A stretch of 64,000 nt of DNA from Clavibacter michiganensis (GTDB lineage Bacteria > Actinomycetota > Actinomycetes > Actinomycetales > Microbacteriaceae): NCBI RefSeq assembly GCF_016907085.1, contig NZ_JAFBBJ010000001.1:620001-684000 (forward strand), given 5' to 3'. The notes under the pieces are model-generated. The model worked only from the letters and a program-made list of their open reading frames with translations, searched no databases and had not been told where the DNA came from. Numbering within the stretch: position 1 is the first letter of the stretch; each line of letters starts with the position of its first letter. Below, one piece after another: positions 44,824 through 53,996 of this stretch. A program made the translations under genes and the position numbers.

Positions 44824-45735
44824 GTGCCCTTCGACGCCAGCCCCGTTCTCCAGGCCGCCTCGTTGACCCCGTACCAGGCGCTCGGCATCCCGATCGCGCT
44901 CGTCGGCGCCGTGTTCCTGTCCCTGGGCGCGCAGCTGCAGTCGCAGGGCGTGGCGAAGATGGAGGCGCGCGGGAAGAAGAGCACGGCGGGCCTCAGCCTC
45001 CGCCAGCTCGGCGCGCTGCTCGGCCGCCCGTCGTGGGTCGCCGGCACCGTGATGCTCGGCCTCGCCATCGTGTTCCAGCTCGCGAGCCTGCGCCTCGCGC
45101 CGCTCATCGTCGTGCAGCCGCTCGGCGCGGTGGCGCTCGTGGTCACGGCCGTCCTCAACTCCCGCGCCACGGGCAAGCGGCTCGACCTCAAGGCGAAGCG
45201 GGCCGTCGCGCTCTGCATCGGCGGCGTCGGGCTCTTCGTGGTCTTCGCGGCCGTCTTCGCCAAGGAGACGCCCATCCGCACGCCCGAGCTCATCACGATC
45301 CTGGTGATCCTCGCCGTCGTGCTCGCGCTGCTCGGCGGCCTCTTCCTCTACTTCCGCCGCCACGTGCGCGCGATCTTCTACATCATCAGCGCGGGCGTGC
45401 TCTACGGCTTCGTCGCGACGCTCGCCAAGGTCGTCATCAACCGCCTCACGACGGGCGACTTCGACGTCCTCACGGCCGTGTGCATCGTGGCCCTCGTCGC
45501 CGCGACGCTGCTCGGCGCGTACTTCGTGCAGACGGCCTACTCGTCGGGACCGCCGGACCTCGTCATCGCGGGCCTCACGGTGGTCGACCCGCTCGTCGCC
45601 GTCTGCATCGGCGTGACCGTCCTCGGCGAGGCCGCGGACGCGCCGTTCTACGCGGGCGTGGCCTTCCTCGTCGCGGGCGCCGTGGCGGTCGTCGGGGTGT
45701 TCCAGCTCGCGAAGCACCACCCGCACGCGTCCTGA
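44824..45735 (+). CDS. DMT-superfamily (NIPA/EamA-like) membrane protein
   Basis: A 303-residue integral membrane protein with about nine helices. The pattern resembles actinobacterial DMT/NIPA-like proteins: ALVGAVFLSLGAQLQSQGV in helix 1, LRLAPLIVVQPLGAVALVVTAVLNSR in helix 3-4, and the second-half counterpart GPPDLVIAGLTVVDPLVAVCIGVTVLGE. The loop between helices 1 and 2 is basic (EARGKKSTAG). Substrate unknown; NIPA relatives move magnesium and EamA relatives move small metabolites. Start GTG 44824 follows from the promoter box. The tail KHHPHAS is His-rich. Confidence 0.83.
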   Translation: MPFDASPVLQAASLTPYQALGIPIALVGAVFLSLGAQLQSQGVAKMEARGKKSTAGLSLRQLGALLGRPSWVAGTVMLGLAIVFQLASLRLAPLIVVQPLGAVALVVTAVLNSRATGKRLDLKAKRAVALCIGGVGLFVVFAAVFAKETPIRTPELITILVILAVVLALLGGLFLYFRRHVRAIFYIISAGVLYGFVATLAKVVINRLTTGDFDVLTAVCIVALVAATLLGAYFVQTAYSSGPPDLVIAGLTVVDPLVAVCIGVTVLGEAADAPFYAGVAFLVAGAVAVVGVFQLAKHHPHAS

Positions 45736-45914
45736 GGCCGCGACCGGCCGCATCGCCTGCCCGGCGCCGGACACCCGGAGGCGGCTGCCGCGACCGCGGT
45801 GCGCCGTCGGGCCGCCCCGGGACCCGTGCGATACGTTGCTCAGCGACACCCGGCCCGCGCCACCCCGATCCACGTGACGCGCGCCGGACGCCGACACCAC
45901 TGGAGAGACACTTC

Positions 45915-47174
45915 TTGCCGAACACCTCAGGGCAGACCCCGCGCGAGCCGGCGACCCCCGGTCGACCGCTGCGCATCCTCATCGGCGCGGACACGTTCCC
46001 GCCGGACGTGAACGGCGCCGCGCGCTTCGCCGAGCGCCTCGCGGGCGGACTCGTCCGCCGCGGCCACGAGGTGCACATCGTCGCGCCGGCGGCGAGCCGC
46101 AAGCACGGCACCTGGACCGAGGTGCACGACGGCCAGGAGATGACGGCGCACCGTCTGCGCAGCTGGCGCTGGTACCCGCACGACTGGCTGCGGTTCGCCC
46201 TGCCGTGGAACATCAACCGGAACAGCGCCCGGATCCTCGACGCCGTGCAGCCCGACGTCGTGCACTTCCAGTCGCACATCGTCACGGGCCGCGGCCTCAG
46301 CATCGAGGCCGAGAAGCGCGGGATCCGCATCGTCGGGACCAACCACTTCATGCCGGAGAACATGCTCCAGCACACGCTGCTGCCCGTGGCGTGGCAGGAC
46401 AAGGCCATCTCCATGGCGTGGAAGGCCGCTCGCCGCACCTTCGGGCGCGCCGAGGCCGTCACGACGCCCACGCGCCGCGCCGCCCAGTTCCTCGAGCGCT
46501 ACACGGGGCTCCAGGGCGTCATCGCCATCTCCTGCGGCATCGACGCGGCGAACTACACGCCCGACTTCACGCCGCGCACCCGCAACCGCATCGTGTTCGT
46601 CGGCCGGGTGACGGGGGAGAAGCAGATCGACGTGCTGCTGCGCGCCTTCGCGATCCTGCCCGCGCCGCTCGACGCGGAGCTCGAGATCGTCGGCGGGGGA
46701 GACCAGAAGACGGCGCTCGAGAAGCTCGCCGCCGACCTCGGCATCGCCGACCGCACAACGTTCACCGGCTACGTGTCCGACGAGGAGCTGCGCCGCGCCT
46801 ACACGCGCGCGACCGTCCTCGCGATGCCGAGCATCGCCGAGCTGCAGTCCATCGTGACGATGGAGGCCATGGCCTCCGCGCTGCCCGTCGTGGCCGCCGA
46901 TGCCATGGCCCTCCCGCACCTCGTGCACGACGGCGAGAACGGCTACCTCTTCCGTCCCGGCGACGTCGACGACCTCGCCGCGAAGCTGCAGCGGGTGCTC
47001 GAGCTGCCCGATGAGGAGCTCCAGCGCATGAAGCGCGAGAGCCTCGCGGTGGTCGCCACGCACGACATCGAGCGCACGATCTCGACGTTCGAGAGCCTGT
47101 ATCGTGGCGAGTCCGTGGCCGCGCCGGTCACGGACGAGGCACGCGGCGTGACGGACGGCTCAGGCGCCGCCTAG
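45915..47174 (+). CDS. GT4-family glycosyltransferase (GT-B fold)
   Basis: A 419-residue glycosyltransferase, probably a lipid- or glycolipid-directed mannosyl/glucosyltransferase. The N-terminal domain starts LRILIGADTFPPDVNGAARFAERLAGGL with the acceptor-site GAA loop, then HFQSHIVTGRGLSIEAEKRG and GTNHFMPENM. The donor domain has VFVGRVTGEKQIDVLLRAF, VGGGDQKTALEKLA and the EX7E-type MPSIAELQSIVTMEAMASALPVVAADAMALP. It begins at TTG 45915 behind GGAGAG; no ATG or GTG in frame fits. A possible -10 (TACGTT) lies at 45832-45837. Similar to PimB/MgtA-like enzymes, but assignment is loose. Confidence 0.85.
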   Translation: MPNTSGQTPREPATPGRPLRILIGADTFPPDVNGAARFAERLAGGLVRRGHEVHIVAPAASRKHGTWTEVHDGQEMTAHRLRSWRWYPHDWLRFALPWNINRNSARILDAVQPDVVHFQSHIVTGRGLSIEAEKRGIRIVGTNHFMPENMLQHTLLPVAWQDKAISMAWKAARRTFGRAEAVTTPTRRAAQFLERYTGLQGVIAISCGIDAANYTPDFTPRTRNRIVFVGRVTGEKQIDVLLRAFAILPAPLDAELEIVGGGDQKTALEKLAADLGIADRTTFTGYVSDEELRRAYTRATVLAMPSIAELQSIVTMEAMASALPVVAADAMALPHLVHDGENGYLFRPGDVDDLAAKLQRVLELPDEELQRMKRESLAVVATHDIERTISTFESLYRGESVAAPVTDEARGVTDGSGAA

Positions 47175-47186
47175 CTCCGCCGCCTC

Positions 47187-47260
47187 GGGGCGGTAGCTCA
47201 GCTGGTCAGAGCAGCGGACTCATAATCCGTCGGTCATGGGTTCAAGTCCCATCCGCCCTA
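47187..47260 (+). tRNA. tRNA with CAT anticodon, probably elongator tRNA-Met
   Basis: A 74-nt cloverleaf. The acceptor GGGGCGG pairs with CCGCCCT (first pair G-T), discriminator A. The anticodon stem GCGGA/TCCGT encloses CTCATAA with CAT at 47221-47223. The T arm is TGGG-TTCAAGT-CCCA. No CCA is encoded. It lacks the three G-C pairs of initiator tRNA. A lysidine-modified Ile2 tRNA also has CAT, so Met is the likelier but not the only reading. Confidence 0.88.
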
Positions 47261-47317
47261 CTCCCGCGCCGCGCTCCCGCGTGCCCGCTCGACGCCCTCC
47301 GGGCGTGCCCCCGATCG

Positions 47318-47341
47318 CGCACCCCCTCGGACTGGGGTGCG
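47318..47341 (+). terminator. Hairpin downstream of the CAT tRNA
   Basis: CGCACCCC pairs with GGGGTGCG (8 bp) over an 8-nt loop, 57 nt after the tRNA. There is no T-tract. It probably ends the tRNA transcript. Confidence 0.5.
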
Positions 47342-47390
47342 TCGCGGCACTAGCACGGTGCCGCCTCGACCGCCACGGCGATGTCCGCTC

Positions 47391-47396
47391 TATTAC
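47391..47396 (+). promoter_or_regulatory. Possible -10 box TATTAC for the SGNH acyltransferase
   Basis: TATTAC stands out in a GC-rich gap and would give a leader of about 115 nt before ATG 47517, which has its own GAGG ribosome site. Confidence 0.4.
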
Positions 47397-47516
47397 CATG
47401 GGTACCGAAATCACCCCGGTCGCGGGGGCCCCGAGGGCGACCGACGACCGCCACCGGCACCCGCCGACGAGACGCGCGAGCGCGCGTCGGGCCAGCCGCC
47501 CACCCGCGAGGACACG

Positions 47517-49709
47517 ATGACGAGCACGCGACCCACCCGCACGAGCCGATCCACGACGGTCGCGCCGGAGGGATCCCGCACGCGCTCGTTCCGCGGCGAC
47601 ATCCAGGGCCTCCGCGCCCTCGCCGTGGTCGCCGTCATCCTCGACCATTTGCTCGCCTGGCCGTCCGGCGGCTTCCTCGGCGTCGACGTCTTCTTCGTGA
47701 TCTCGGGCTTCATCATCACGTCGCTCCTGCTGCGGCAGCACGACAAGCGCGGCCGGATCTCGTTCGCCGAGTTCTACCGCAAGCGCGTCAAGCGCATCCT
47801 GCCGGCCTCGACCGCCGTGCTCCTCGTCACCGTGCTCGCCAGCTGGATGGTGTTCCTCTCCGGCCGCGCGTCCGCGTTCGCGTGGGACAGCGTCGCCGCG
47901 TTCTTCTTCGTCGCCAACTGGCGCTTCGCCGCGACCGACACCGACTACTGGGCCGCCGACAGCGCCGTCTCGCCCGTCCAGCACTACTGGTCGCTCGGCG
48001 TGGAGGAGCAGTTCTACGTCGTCTGGCCGATCCTCCTCACACTCGGCCTCGCGCTCTCCCTGCGCTTCCGTGGGCCCGGCCGCTACCGCGGGATCCTCAC
48101 CGCGATCCTCGTCGTCATCACGGCGGGATCCTTCGCGTGGGCCATGGCCGACACCGCGGGCAACGCCGCCGTCGCCTACTTCTCCACGCTCTCCCGCGCG
48201 TGGGAGCTCGGCGTCGGGGCGCTCCTCGCCGTCGCCACGCCGCTGCTGCGCCGCATCCCGGACGCCGTGCGGCCGGTCATGGCATACGCCGGCCTCGCCG
48301 TCATCGCCTACGGCCTCTTCGCCCTCAGCAGCGCGTCGCCCATCCCCGCGCCCGGATCCGCCATCCCGGTCGTCGGCGCCGCGCTCGTCATCGCCGGCGG
48401 CACGGGCGGCGCGCAGCGCTTCCTCTGGCCGCTCACGAACCCCGTCTCGCGCTACCTCGGGGACATCTCGTACTCGCTCTACCTCTGGCACTTCCCGGTC
48501 ATCGTGATCCTCGCGGCCGTCTCCGACACCGCCGGGCTCGGCTACCCGGTCATCGTGCTCGTGCTCACCCTCGGCCTCTCGGTGCTCTCGTACCACGGCC
48601 TCGAGGACCCGATCCGCCGCTCGGACTGGCTCGAGCCCGGTGCCGCCGCGCGCCGGAAGAAGAGGCGTTCGCGCCGCCGCCCCGGCTTCGGGGCGTCGAC
48701 GGGCACGAAGGTCGCGGCCCTCGGCACGGCCGCGCTGCTGACGGTCACCTTCATCAGCCTCGCCGTCGTGCGACAGCAGGAGATCCAGGAGGCCTCGCGC
48801 ATCGCGCCGGGCCCGGCCGCGTCCGGCGAGGAGGACCCGGGAGACCCCGCCGTGCTCGCGGCCGGCGACCTCGGCGCGCTGCAGGTCCAGATCCGCGACG
48901 CCCTCGCCGCCACCAGCTGGCCCGCGCTCGACCCCGCGATCGACGGCCTGGAGAAGTCCGCCGTGCCCGTCGAGGACGGCCAGGGCTGCGGCCGCACCGA
49001 CGTGGCGAACCCGCGCTCCTGCTCCTTCGGCGACAGCCGGAAGCCCACGATCATGGTCCTCGGCGACTCGACCGGCATCACCCTGCTGCCCACGGTGCGC
49101 GCCATGTTCGAGGCGACGCACCACATCCGCGGGCTCACCTTCGCCGGCTGCGCCGTCATGGACGTCCAGTGGGACTTCCCCGACGCGTCCACCAAGGGCG
49201 GATGCCTGGACTTCCGCACGCAGGCGATCGCCGCGATCCAGGAGGAGAAGCCGGAGATCCTGTTCGTCAGCAACAGCTACGGGCAGGTCCTCAAGCTCGC
49301 GTCGAAGGCCACGGGCGACGACGCGGTGGCGGAGTGGTCCGCGGGCGTGCAGAGCACGGTCGGCCAGGTGCGCGACAGCGTCGGGAAGGTCGTCCTCGTC
49401 TCGTCCCCGCCGACCGGCCAGCCGCTCGAGACGTGCGCGACGAAGGTCTCCACGCCCGCCGACTGCCAGGCCACGATCCCCGGCGCCTGGAAGGTGGGCG
49501 ACCGCTCCCAGGAGGACGCGGCCCGGGCGCTCGGCATCGCCTACGTCGACACCTCGTCGCTGTTCTGCTGGGAGGAGCGCTGCCCGTCCTTCGTCGGCAG
49601 CACGCCCACGAAGCGCGACAGCGTGCACACCACCCCGCAGTACGCGGCCGTGATCACCCCGGCGTTCCGGCAGATGCTCGACGAGGCGCTGGCGGGCGCG
49701 CCGGCCTGA
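47517..49709 (+). CDS. Membrane O-acyltransferase with C-terminal SGNH domain (OafA-like)
   Basis: A 730-residue two-domain enzyme that acylates cell-surface glycans. The acyltransferase-3 domain (about residues 20-370, ten helices) has FRGDIQGLRALAVVAVILDHL with the catalytic His, GGFLGVDVFFVISGFIITSLL, YRKRVKRILPA and YWSLGVEEQFYVVWP. A single helix leads to the extracytoplasmic SGNH domain (about 480-730) with MVLGDSTGI (nucleophile Ser), FVSNSYG (Asn) and a C-terminal GSTPTKRDSVHTTPQYA (Asp/His). Its target may be the exopolysaccharide made by the adjacent locus or a wall polymer. A strong shared hairpin separates it from fcl. Confidence 0.92.
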   Translation: MTSTRPTRTSRSTTVAPEGSRTRSFRGDIQGLRALAVVAVILDHLLAWPSGGFLGVDVFFVISGFIITSLLLRQHDKRGRISFAEFYRKRVKRILPASTAVLLVTVLASWMVFLSGRASAFAWDSVAAFFFVANWRFAATDTDYWAADSAVSPVQHYWSLGVEEQFYVVWPILLTLGLALSLRFRGPGRYRGILTAILVVITAGSFAWAMADTAGNAAVAYFSTLSRAWELGVGALLAVATPLLRRIPDAVRPVMAYAGLAVIAYGLFALSSASPIPAPGSAIPVVGAALVIAGGTGGAQRFLWPLTNPVSRYLGDISYSLYLWHFPVIVILAAVSDTAGLGYPVIVLVLTLGLSVLSYHGLEDPIRRSDWLEPGAAARRKKRRSRRRPGFGASTGTKVAALGTAALLTVTFISLAVVRQQEIQEASRIAPGPAASGEEDPGDPAVLAAGDLGALQVQIRDALAATSWPALDPAIDGLEKSAVPVEDGQGCGRTDVANPRSCSFGDSRKPTIMVLGDSTGITLLPTVRAMFEATHHIRGLTFAGCAVMDVQWDFPDASTKGGCLDFRTQAIAAIQEEKPEILFVSNSYGQVLKLASKATGDDAVAEWSAGVQSTVGQVRDSVGKVVLVSSPPTGQPLETCATKVSTPADCQATIPGAWKVGDRSQEDAARALGIAYVDTSSLFCWEERCPSFVGSTPTKRDSVHTTPQYAAVITPAFRQMLDEALAGAPA

Positions 49710-49746
49710 TCCGCGGGCACGCGCGGGGACCGTCCGGCCGGGCGCA

Positions 49747-49786
49747 CGACGACGGCCGCCGCGCGGATGCGCGACGGCCGTCGTCG
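49747..49786. terminator. Bidirectional hairpin between the acyltransferase and fcl
   Basis: CGACGACGGCCG and CGGCCGTCGTCG form a 12-bp stem; the 16-nt loop can fold further. It lies between convergent genes and 8 bp from the fcl stop. The left arm matches the leuA terminator over 14 bases. Confidence 0.7.
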
Positions 49787-49794
49787 AGCGGGGG

Positions 49795-50808
49795 CTACTC
49801 CCGCAGCGTCGTGATGTGCTCCCGGTACCACTCGACCGTGGAGCGCAGGCCCTCGTCGAGCCCGATGGAGGAGGTCCACCCGGCGTCGGCGAGCTTCGAC
49901 ACGTCCAGCAGCTTCTGCGGCGTGCCGTCCGGCTTCGAGGTGTCCCACTCGGTGCGGCCCTCGTAGCCGACGACGCGCGCGATGGTCTCCGCGATCTCCC
50001 GGATGGTCACGTCGCTGCCCGTGCCCACGTTGACCTGCTCGGGCCCGTCGTAGTGCTCCAGCAGGTGGAGGCACGCGGCGGCCATGTCGTCGACGTGCAG
50101 GAACTCGCGGCGCGGGGTGCCCGTGCCCCAGTTCGTCACCGACTCCGCGCCGGACTCGCGCGCCTCGTCGTATCGGCGGATGAGCGCGGGCAGCACGTGC
50201 GAGCCCTGCGGCGAGAAGTTGTCGCCGGGTCCGTAGAGGTTCGTCGGCATGGCCGAGATCCACGGCAGGCCGTACTGGCGGCGCACGGCCTGGATCTGCA
50301 TGATGCCCGCGATCTTCGCGATCGCGTAGGCGTCGTTGGTGGGCTCGAGGTGACCCGTGAGGAGGCTGTCCTCGGTGATCGGCTGCGCCGCGAGCTTCGG
50401 GTAGATGCACGAGGAGCCGAGGAACAGCAGGCGGTCCACGCCGTGGGCGAGCGCCGCGTCGAGCACGTTGACCTGGATCCGCAGGTTGTCGCTGAGGAAG
50501 TCGACCGGGTACGTGCTGTTGGCGAGGATCCCGCCGACCTTCGCGGCCGCGAGCACCACGTGCACGGGCTTCTCGGCGGCGAAGAACGCGAAGACCGCGT
50601 CGCGGTCCTTGAGGTCGAGCTCGGCGGACGTGCGGCCGATGACGTCGGTGAAGCCCTCCGCCTCGAGACGGCGGACGATGGCCGAGCCGACGAGACCGCG
50701 GTGGCCGGCCACGTAGACGCGGGCCGAGCGGTCGAGCGGCGCGGGCGTGAAGGCGACGGCGTCGCGCTCGTCGGCGGCGGACGCGCCGGCCGCGGGGGCC
50801 GCGCTCAC
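49795..50808 (-). CDS. fcl: GDP-L-fucose synthase
   Basis: A 337-residue NADPH-dependent epimerase/reductase that converts GDP-4-keto-6-deoxymannose to GDP-L-fucose. The Rossmann motif is [18 protein letters not shown] (Gly-rich loop 35-41). Family signatures are [24 protein letters not shown], the catalytic [31 protein letters not shown] and [16 protein letters not shown]. About 28 N-terminal residues precede the core. It starts at GTG 50808, overlapping the gmd stop by 4 bp, so both steps of fucose-nucleotide synthesis are translationally coupled. Confidence 0.95.
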   Translation of the reverse strand: MSAAPAAGASAADERDAVAFTPAPLDRSARVYVAGHRGLVGSAIVRRLEAEGFTDVIGRTSAELDLKDRDAVFAFFAAEKPVHVVLAAAKVGGILANSTYPVDFLSDNLRIQVNVLDAALAHGVDRLLFLGSSCIYPKLAAQPITEDSLLTGHLEPTNDAYAIAKIAGIMQIQAVRRQYGLPWISAMPTNLYGPGDNFSPQGSHVLPALIRRYDEARESGAESVTNWGTGTPRREFLHVDDMAAACLHLLEHYDGPEQVNVGTGSDVTIREIAETIARVVGYEGRTEWDTSKPDGTPQKLLDVSKLADAGWTSSIGLDEGLRSTVEWYREHITTLRE

Positions 50809-51857
50809 GCCTCGCCCGCGGTCGTGTCGGCCGTGCCCCAGCTCGCGAGCTTCACGGAGTCGATCCACGGACGCCCCTCGGCCTCGAGCGCGGCGATGTC
50901 CGCGTCGACCATGATCCGCGCGAGCATCGTGGTGTCGACCGTGGCCTTCCAGCCGAGCTTCTCCTCGGCCTTCGTGGCGTCGCCCACCAGGGCGTCGACC
51001 TCGGTGGGGCGGAGGTACCGCGGGTCGAACCGCACGTGCTCGGACCAGTCGAGGCCCGCGTGCGAGAACGCGGTCTCGAGGAAGTCGCGCACGGTGAAGT
51101 TGCCGCCGGTCGCGAGCACGAAGTCGTCGGGCTCGTCGGCCTGCAGCATCCGCCACATGCCCTCGACGTACTCGGCGGCGTAGCCCCAGTCGCGGATGCT
51201 GTCGAGGTTGCCGAGGTAGACGTGGTCCTGCTTGCCGGCCTTGATGGCGGCGACCGCGCGCGTGATCTTGCGGGTCACGAACGTCTCGCCGCGGCGGGGC
51301 GACTCGTGGTTGAACAGGATCCCGTTGACGGCGAACATGTCGTACGCCTCGCGGTAGTTCTTCGTGATCCAGAAGCTGTAGAGCTTCGCGGCGCCGTAGG
51401 GCGAGCGCGGGTAGAACGGCGTGGTCTCGCTCTGCGGCGGGGGAGTGGCCCCGTACAGCTCGCTCGAGGAGGCCTGGTAGAAGCGGGTCTCGATGCCCGA
51501 GAGGCGCACGGCCTCGAGCAGGCGGATGGTGCCGGTGCCCGTCGTGTCCGCGGTGTGCTCCGGCTCGTCGAAGGAGACGCGCACGTGCGACTGCGCGGCC
51601 AGGTTGTAGACCTCGTCGGGCTGGATCTGCATCATCAGCGTCGTGAGGCGCGAGCCGTCGCTCAGGTCGCCGTAGTGGAGGAAGAGCTTCGCGCCGTCCT
51701 CGTGCGGGTCCTGGTACAGGTGGTCGATGCGCGACGTGTTGAACGTCGACGAGCGGCGGATGAGGCCGTGGACCTCGTAGCCCTTGGCGAGCAGCAGCTC
51801 CGCCAGGTACGAGCCGTCCTGCCCGGTGATGCCTGTGATGAAAGCCTTCTTGGCCAT
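50805..51857 (-). CDS. gmd: GDP-mannose 4,6-dehydratase
   Basis: A 350-residue short-chain dehydrogenase-like enzyme, the first step from GDP-mannose to GDP-fucose. Signatures in order are [79 protein letters not shown] (catalytic Tyr/Lys) and [20 protein letters not shown] 51857 follows a TGGGGGGA ribosome-site variant that is also seen at the initiating transferase gene. GDP-mannose must come from genes elsewhere. Confidence 0.97.
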   Translation of the reverse strand: MAKKAFITGITGQDGSYLAELLLAKGYEVHGLIRRSSTFNTSRIDHLYQDPHEDGAKLFLHYGDLSDGSRLTTLMMQIQPDEVYNLAAQSHVRVSFDEPEHTADTTGTGTIRLLEAVRLSGIETRFYQASSSELYGATPPPQSETTPFYPRSPYGAAKLYSFWITKNYREAYDMFAVNGILFNHESPRRGETFVTRKITRAVAAIKAGKQDHVYLGNLDSIRDWGYAAEYVEGMWRMLQADEPDDFVLATGGNFTVRDFLETAFSHAGLDWSEHVRFDPRYLRPTEVDALVGDATKAEEKLGWKATVDTTMLARIMVDADIAALEAEGRPWIDSVKLASWGTADTTAGEA

Positions 51858-51933
51858 GGATCCCCCCAGATTCTCATGCGGTGCGACGCGACGACGGCGG
51901 GGCAGTCGCCCGGCGCGGCCGTCCGTCCGGTCG

Positions 51934-51939
51934 AATCTA
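51934..51939 (-). promoter_or_regulatory. -10 box TAGATT of gmd-fcl
   Basis: On the minus strand TAGATT lies about 77 nt before the gmd ATG, in the 170-bp divergent region at the centre of the exopolysaccharide locus. Confidence 0.5.
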
Positions 51940-52015
51940 ACGTGAGGGCGTCGCTCGAGGGCAATCGGGGTACGACGCCGCGCGCTGCGTTAACGACATC
52001 GAAACCTCCAGGCAC

Positions 52016-52021
52016 CAGAAT
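52016..52021 (+). promoter_or_regulatory. -10 box CAGAAT of the rightward exopolysaccharide operon (leaderless)
   Basis: CAGAAT ends 6 nt before ATG 52028. It would drive the overlapping set of genes up to the Wzx-like flippase. Confidence 0.5.
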
Positions 52022-52027
52022 GGGGCC

Positions 52028-53314
52028 ATGGGGGATTTGAGCACGACCGACGCTGCGCGCACGCAGACGGCGGACCTGGGGGGCCTCACGGTCTGCCTGG
52101 TCGGCATCAACTACTGGCCGGAGACCACGGGCATCGCGCCGTACACGACCGCGATGGCCGAGGCGCTCACCGACGCGGGGGCGTCGGTGCACGTGGTCAC
52201 CGGGATACCGCACTACCCGCAGTGGAAGCTGCAGGACGAGCGGTACGCCGAGGGCAGGCGCTGGGAGGAGATGCGCGACGGCGTCCGCATCACCCGCGTC
52301 CGCCACACCATCCCGGAGACGCCGGACCTCGCGGGCCGGGCGAAGCTCGAGGCGAGCTTCCTGCGCGGAGCGCTCCGCGAGGTGCGACGCGACACGAGCG
52401 AGATCGTCATCGCGGTCACGCCGTCGCTCGCCGGCCTCGCCGCCGGCGCGCTCGGCCGCGGCCGCCGTCCGTTCGGCGTCCTGGTGCAGGACCTCACGGG
52501 CAACGCCGCGGGGGAGTCCGGCACCACGGGAGGCCGAGCCTCGCGCCTCATCGCGTCGGGGGAGTACGCGCTCCTCCGCCGGGCCGACCGAATCGGCGTG
52601 ATCACGCCCCGCTTCGGCGACCTGCTGATCCAGCAGGGCCTGCCCGACGCGTCCATCTCGGGGCTCCCGAACTTCACGCACATCACGCCGGTGGACGTCT
52701 CCACCGCAGCGGCCCGCACCCGGCTCGGCTGGACCCGGGACGCGTTCACCGTCGTCCACACCGGCAACATGGGCATGAAGCAGGGGCTGGAGTCGGTCGT
52801 CGAGGCCGCCCGCCTCTCGGACGCGCGCGACCTCGGCATCGAGTTCGTGCTCGTGGGCGACGGCAACCAGCGGGCCGCCCTCGAGGCGCAGGGCGCGGGG
52901 ATCCGCTCGCTCCGATTCGTCCCGCCGCTCGACGGCGACGACTACCCGTACGCCCTGGCCGCGGCCGACGCGCTCCTGCTCAACGAGAAGCCGGGCGTGC
53001 GCGAGATGAGCATGCCGTCGAAGCTCACCTCGTACACGAGCAGCAAGCGCCCGATCATCGCCGCGGTCGAGGACGGCGGCATCACCGAGAGCGTCGTGCG
53101 CGAGCACGGAGCGGCGGCCATCATCCCGCCGGGCGACCCGGAGCGGCTGCTCCAGGCGGCGCAGGACCTCCGATGCGACAGCGACGGCGCCGCGGCCCTC
53201 ACCACCGCCGCGCAGCGGATGTACCAGAACCGCTACTCGCCCGTGAGCGCCCACGCCAGGTACGTGCGTTTCGCGCAGTCGCTGGCCACCATGGGCGCCG
53301 GGGTCCCCGCGTGA
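52028..53314 (+). CDS. WcaI-like glycosyltransferase (colanic acid type, GT4)
   Basis: A 428-residue GT-B glycosyltransferase of the WcaI type. It starts GLTVCLVGINYWPETTGIAPYTTAMAEAL and continues VVTGIPHYPQWKLQDERY, both typical of WcaI. The donor domain has VVHTGNMGMKQGLESVVEAARL, FVLVGDGNQR, LLLNEKPGVREMSMPSKLTSYTSSKRPIIAAV and the C-terminal glycine-rich PPGDPERL. E. coli WcaI is thought to add a fucose; here the acceptor and donor are not known. It is the first gene of a run with mostly 4-bp overlaps. Confidence 0.88.
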   Translation: MGDLSTTDAARTQTADLGGLTVCLVGINYWPETTGIAPYTTAMAEALTDAGASVHVVTGIPHYPQWKLQDERYAEGRRWEEMRDGVRITRVRHTIPETPDLAGRAKLEASFLRGALREVRRDTSEIVIAVTPSLAGLAAGALGRGRRPFGVLVQDLTGNAAGESGTTGGRASRLIASGEYALLRRADRIGVITPRFGDLLIQQGLPDASISGLPNFTHITPVDVSTAAARTRLGWTRDAFTVVHTGNMGMKQGLESVVEAARLSDARDLGIEFVLVGDGNQRAALEAQGAGIRSLRFVPPLDGDDYPYALAAADALLLNEKPGVREMSMPSKLTSYTSSKRPIIAAVEDGGITESVVREHGAAAIIPPGDPERLLQAAQDLRCDSDGAAALTTAAQRMYQNRYSPVSAHARYVRFAQSLATMGAGVPA

Positions 53315-53892
53315 CGGCGGCGCCCGATCCCACGACCGACGTCCCGGTGATCGACCTGTCGCGCGCGCCCGGCGAGCACCAGGCCTGGGACCGCCCGAAG
53401 CGCACCGTCTACCTGTGGGCCGTGGTCGAGCTGATCCTCGTCACGAACCCGTGGCAGATCAGCTCGTCGCTCCGGGTCCGCGCGCTCCGGGCGTTCGGCG
53501 CCGAGATCGGCGACGGGGTGGTCTTCCGGCCGCGCACGCGGGTCAAGTTCCCGTGGAAGCTGCGCATCGGGGACCGCTCCTGGATCGGCGAGGGCGTCTG
53601 GTTCCACAACCAGGACCTCATCACCGTCGGCCACGACGTCGTGCTCTCCCAGGAGACGATGCTCACCACGGGCAGCCACGCACACCGGCGCGACATGGCC
53701 CTCCTCACGCGCCCCATCGTCATCGAGCCGGGCGCGTGGATCACGTCGCGCTGCCTGGTCCTCGGTGGCGCGCACGTGGGCCGCTCGGCGCTCGCCCGGC
53801 CGATGACCGTGGTCGCGGGCGACGTGCCCGCCGACGCGATCGTGTCGGGTCCCGACTGCACCGTGGTCGGCTCGCGCTTCTCCGGACGCTGA
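53311..53892 (+). CDS. WcaF-like hexapeptide acetyltransferase
   Basis: A 193-residue left-handed beta-helix O-acetyltransferase of the WcaF type. A short N-terminal helix region (WAVVELILVTNPWQISSSLRVRALRAFGAEIG) leads into hexapeptide repeats, FRPRTRVKFPWKLRIGDRSWIGEG then ITVGHDVVLSQETMLTTGSHAHRRD, with the likely catalytic His in GSHAHRRD. It probably acetylates a repeat-unit sugar. GTG 53311 overlaps the WcaI-like stop by GTGA. Confidence 0.9.
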   Translation: MTAAPDPTTDVPVIDLSRAPGEHQAWDRPKRTVYLWAVVELILVTNPWQISSSLRVRALRAFGAEIGDGVVFRPRTRVKFPWKLRIGDRSWIGEGVWFHNQDLITVGHDVVLSQETMLTTGSHAHRRDMALLTRPIVIEPGAWITSRCLVLGGAHVGRSALARPMTVVAGDVPADAIVSGPDCTVVGSRFSGR

Positions 53893-53996
53893 CGCGCGCG
53901 TCCTCCGGCTCCTCCGGCGCACCCCGCTCACCGCGGCCATCCCCTTTCCCGCCGGCGACCGCACCAGCCGTCGCCGCCCCGAACGAAGGCTCCATC

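Noticed and set aside
47187..47260. Calling the CAT tRNA an initiator tRNA
   Set aside because: The acceptor starts with a G-T pair and the anticodon stem lacks the three consecutive G-C pairs of initiators.
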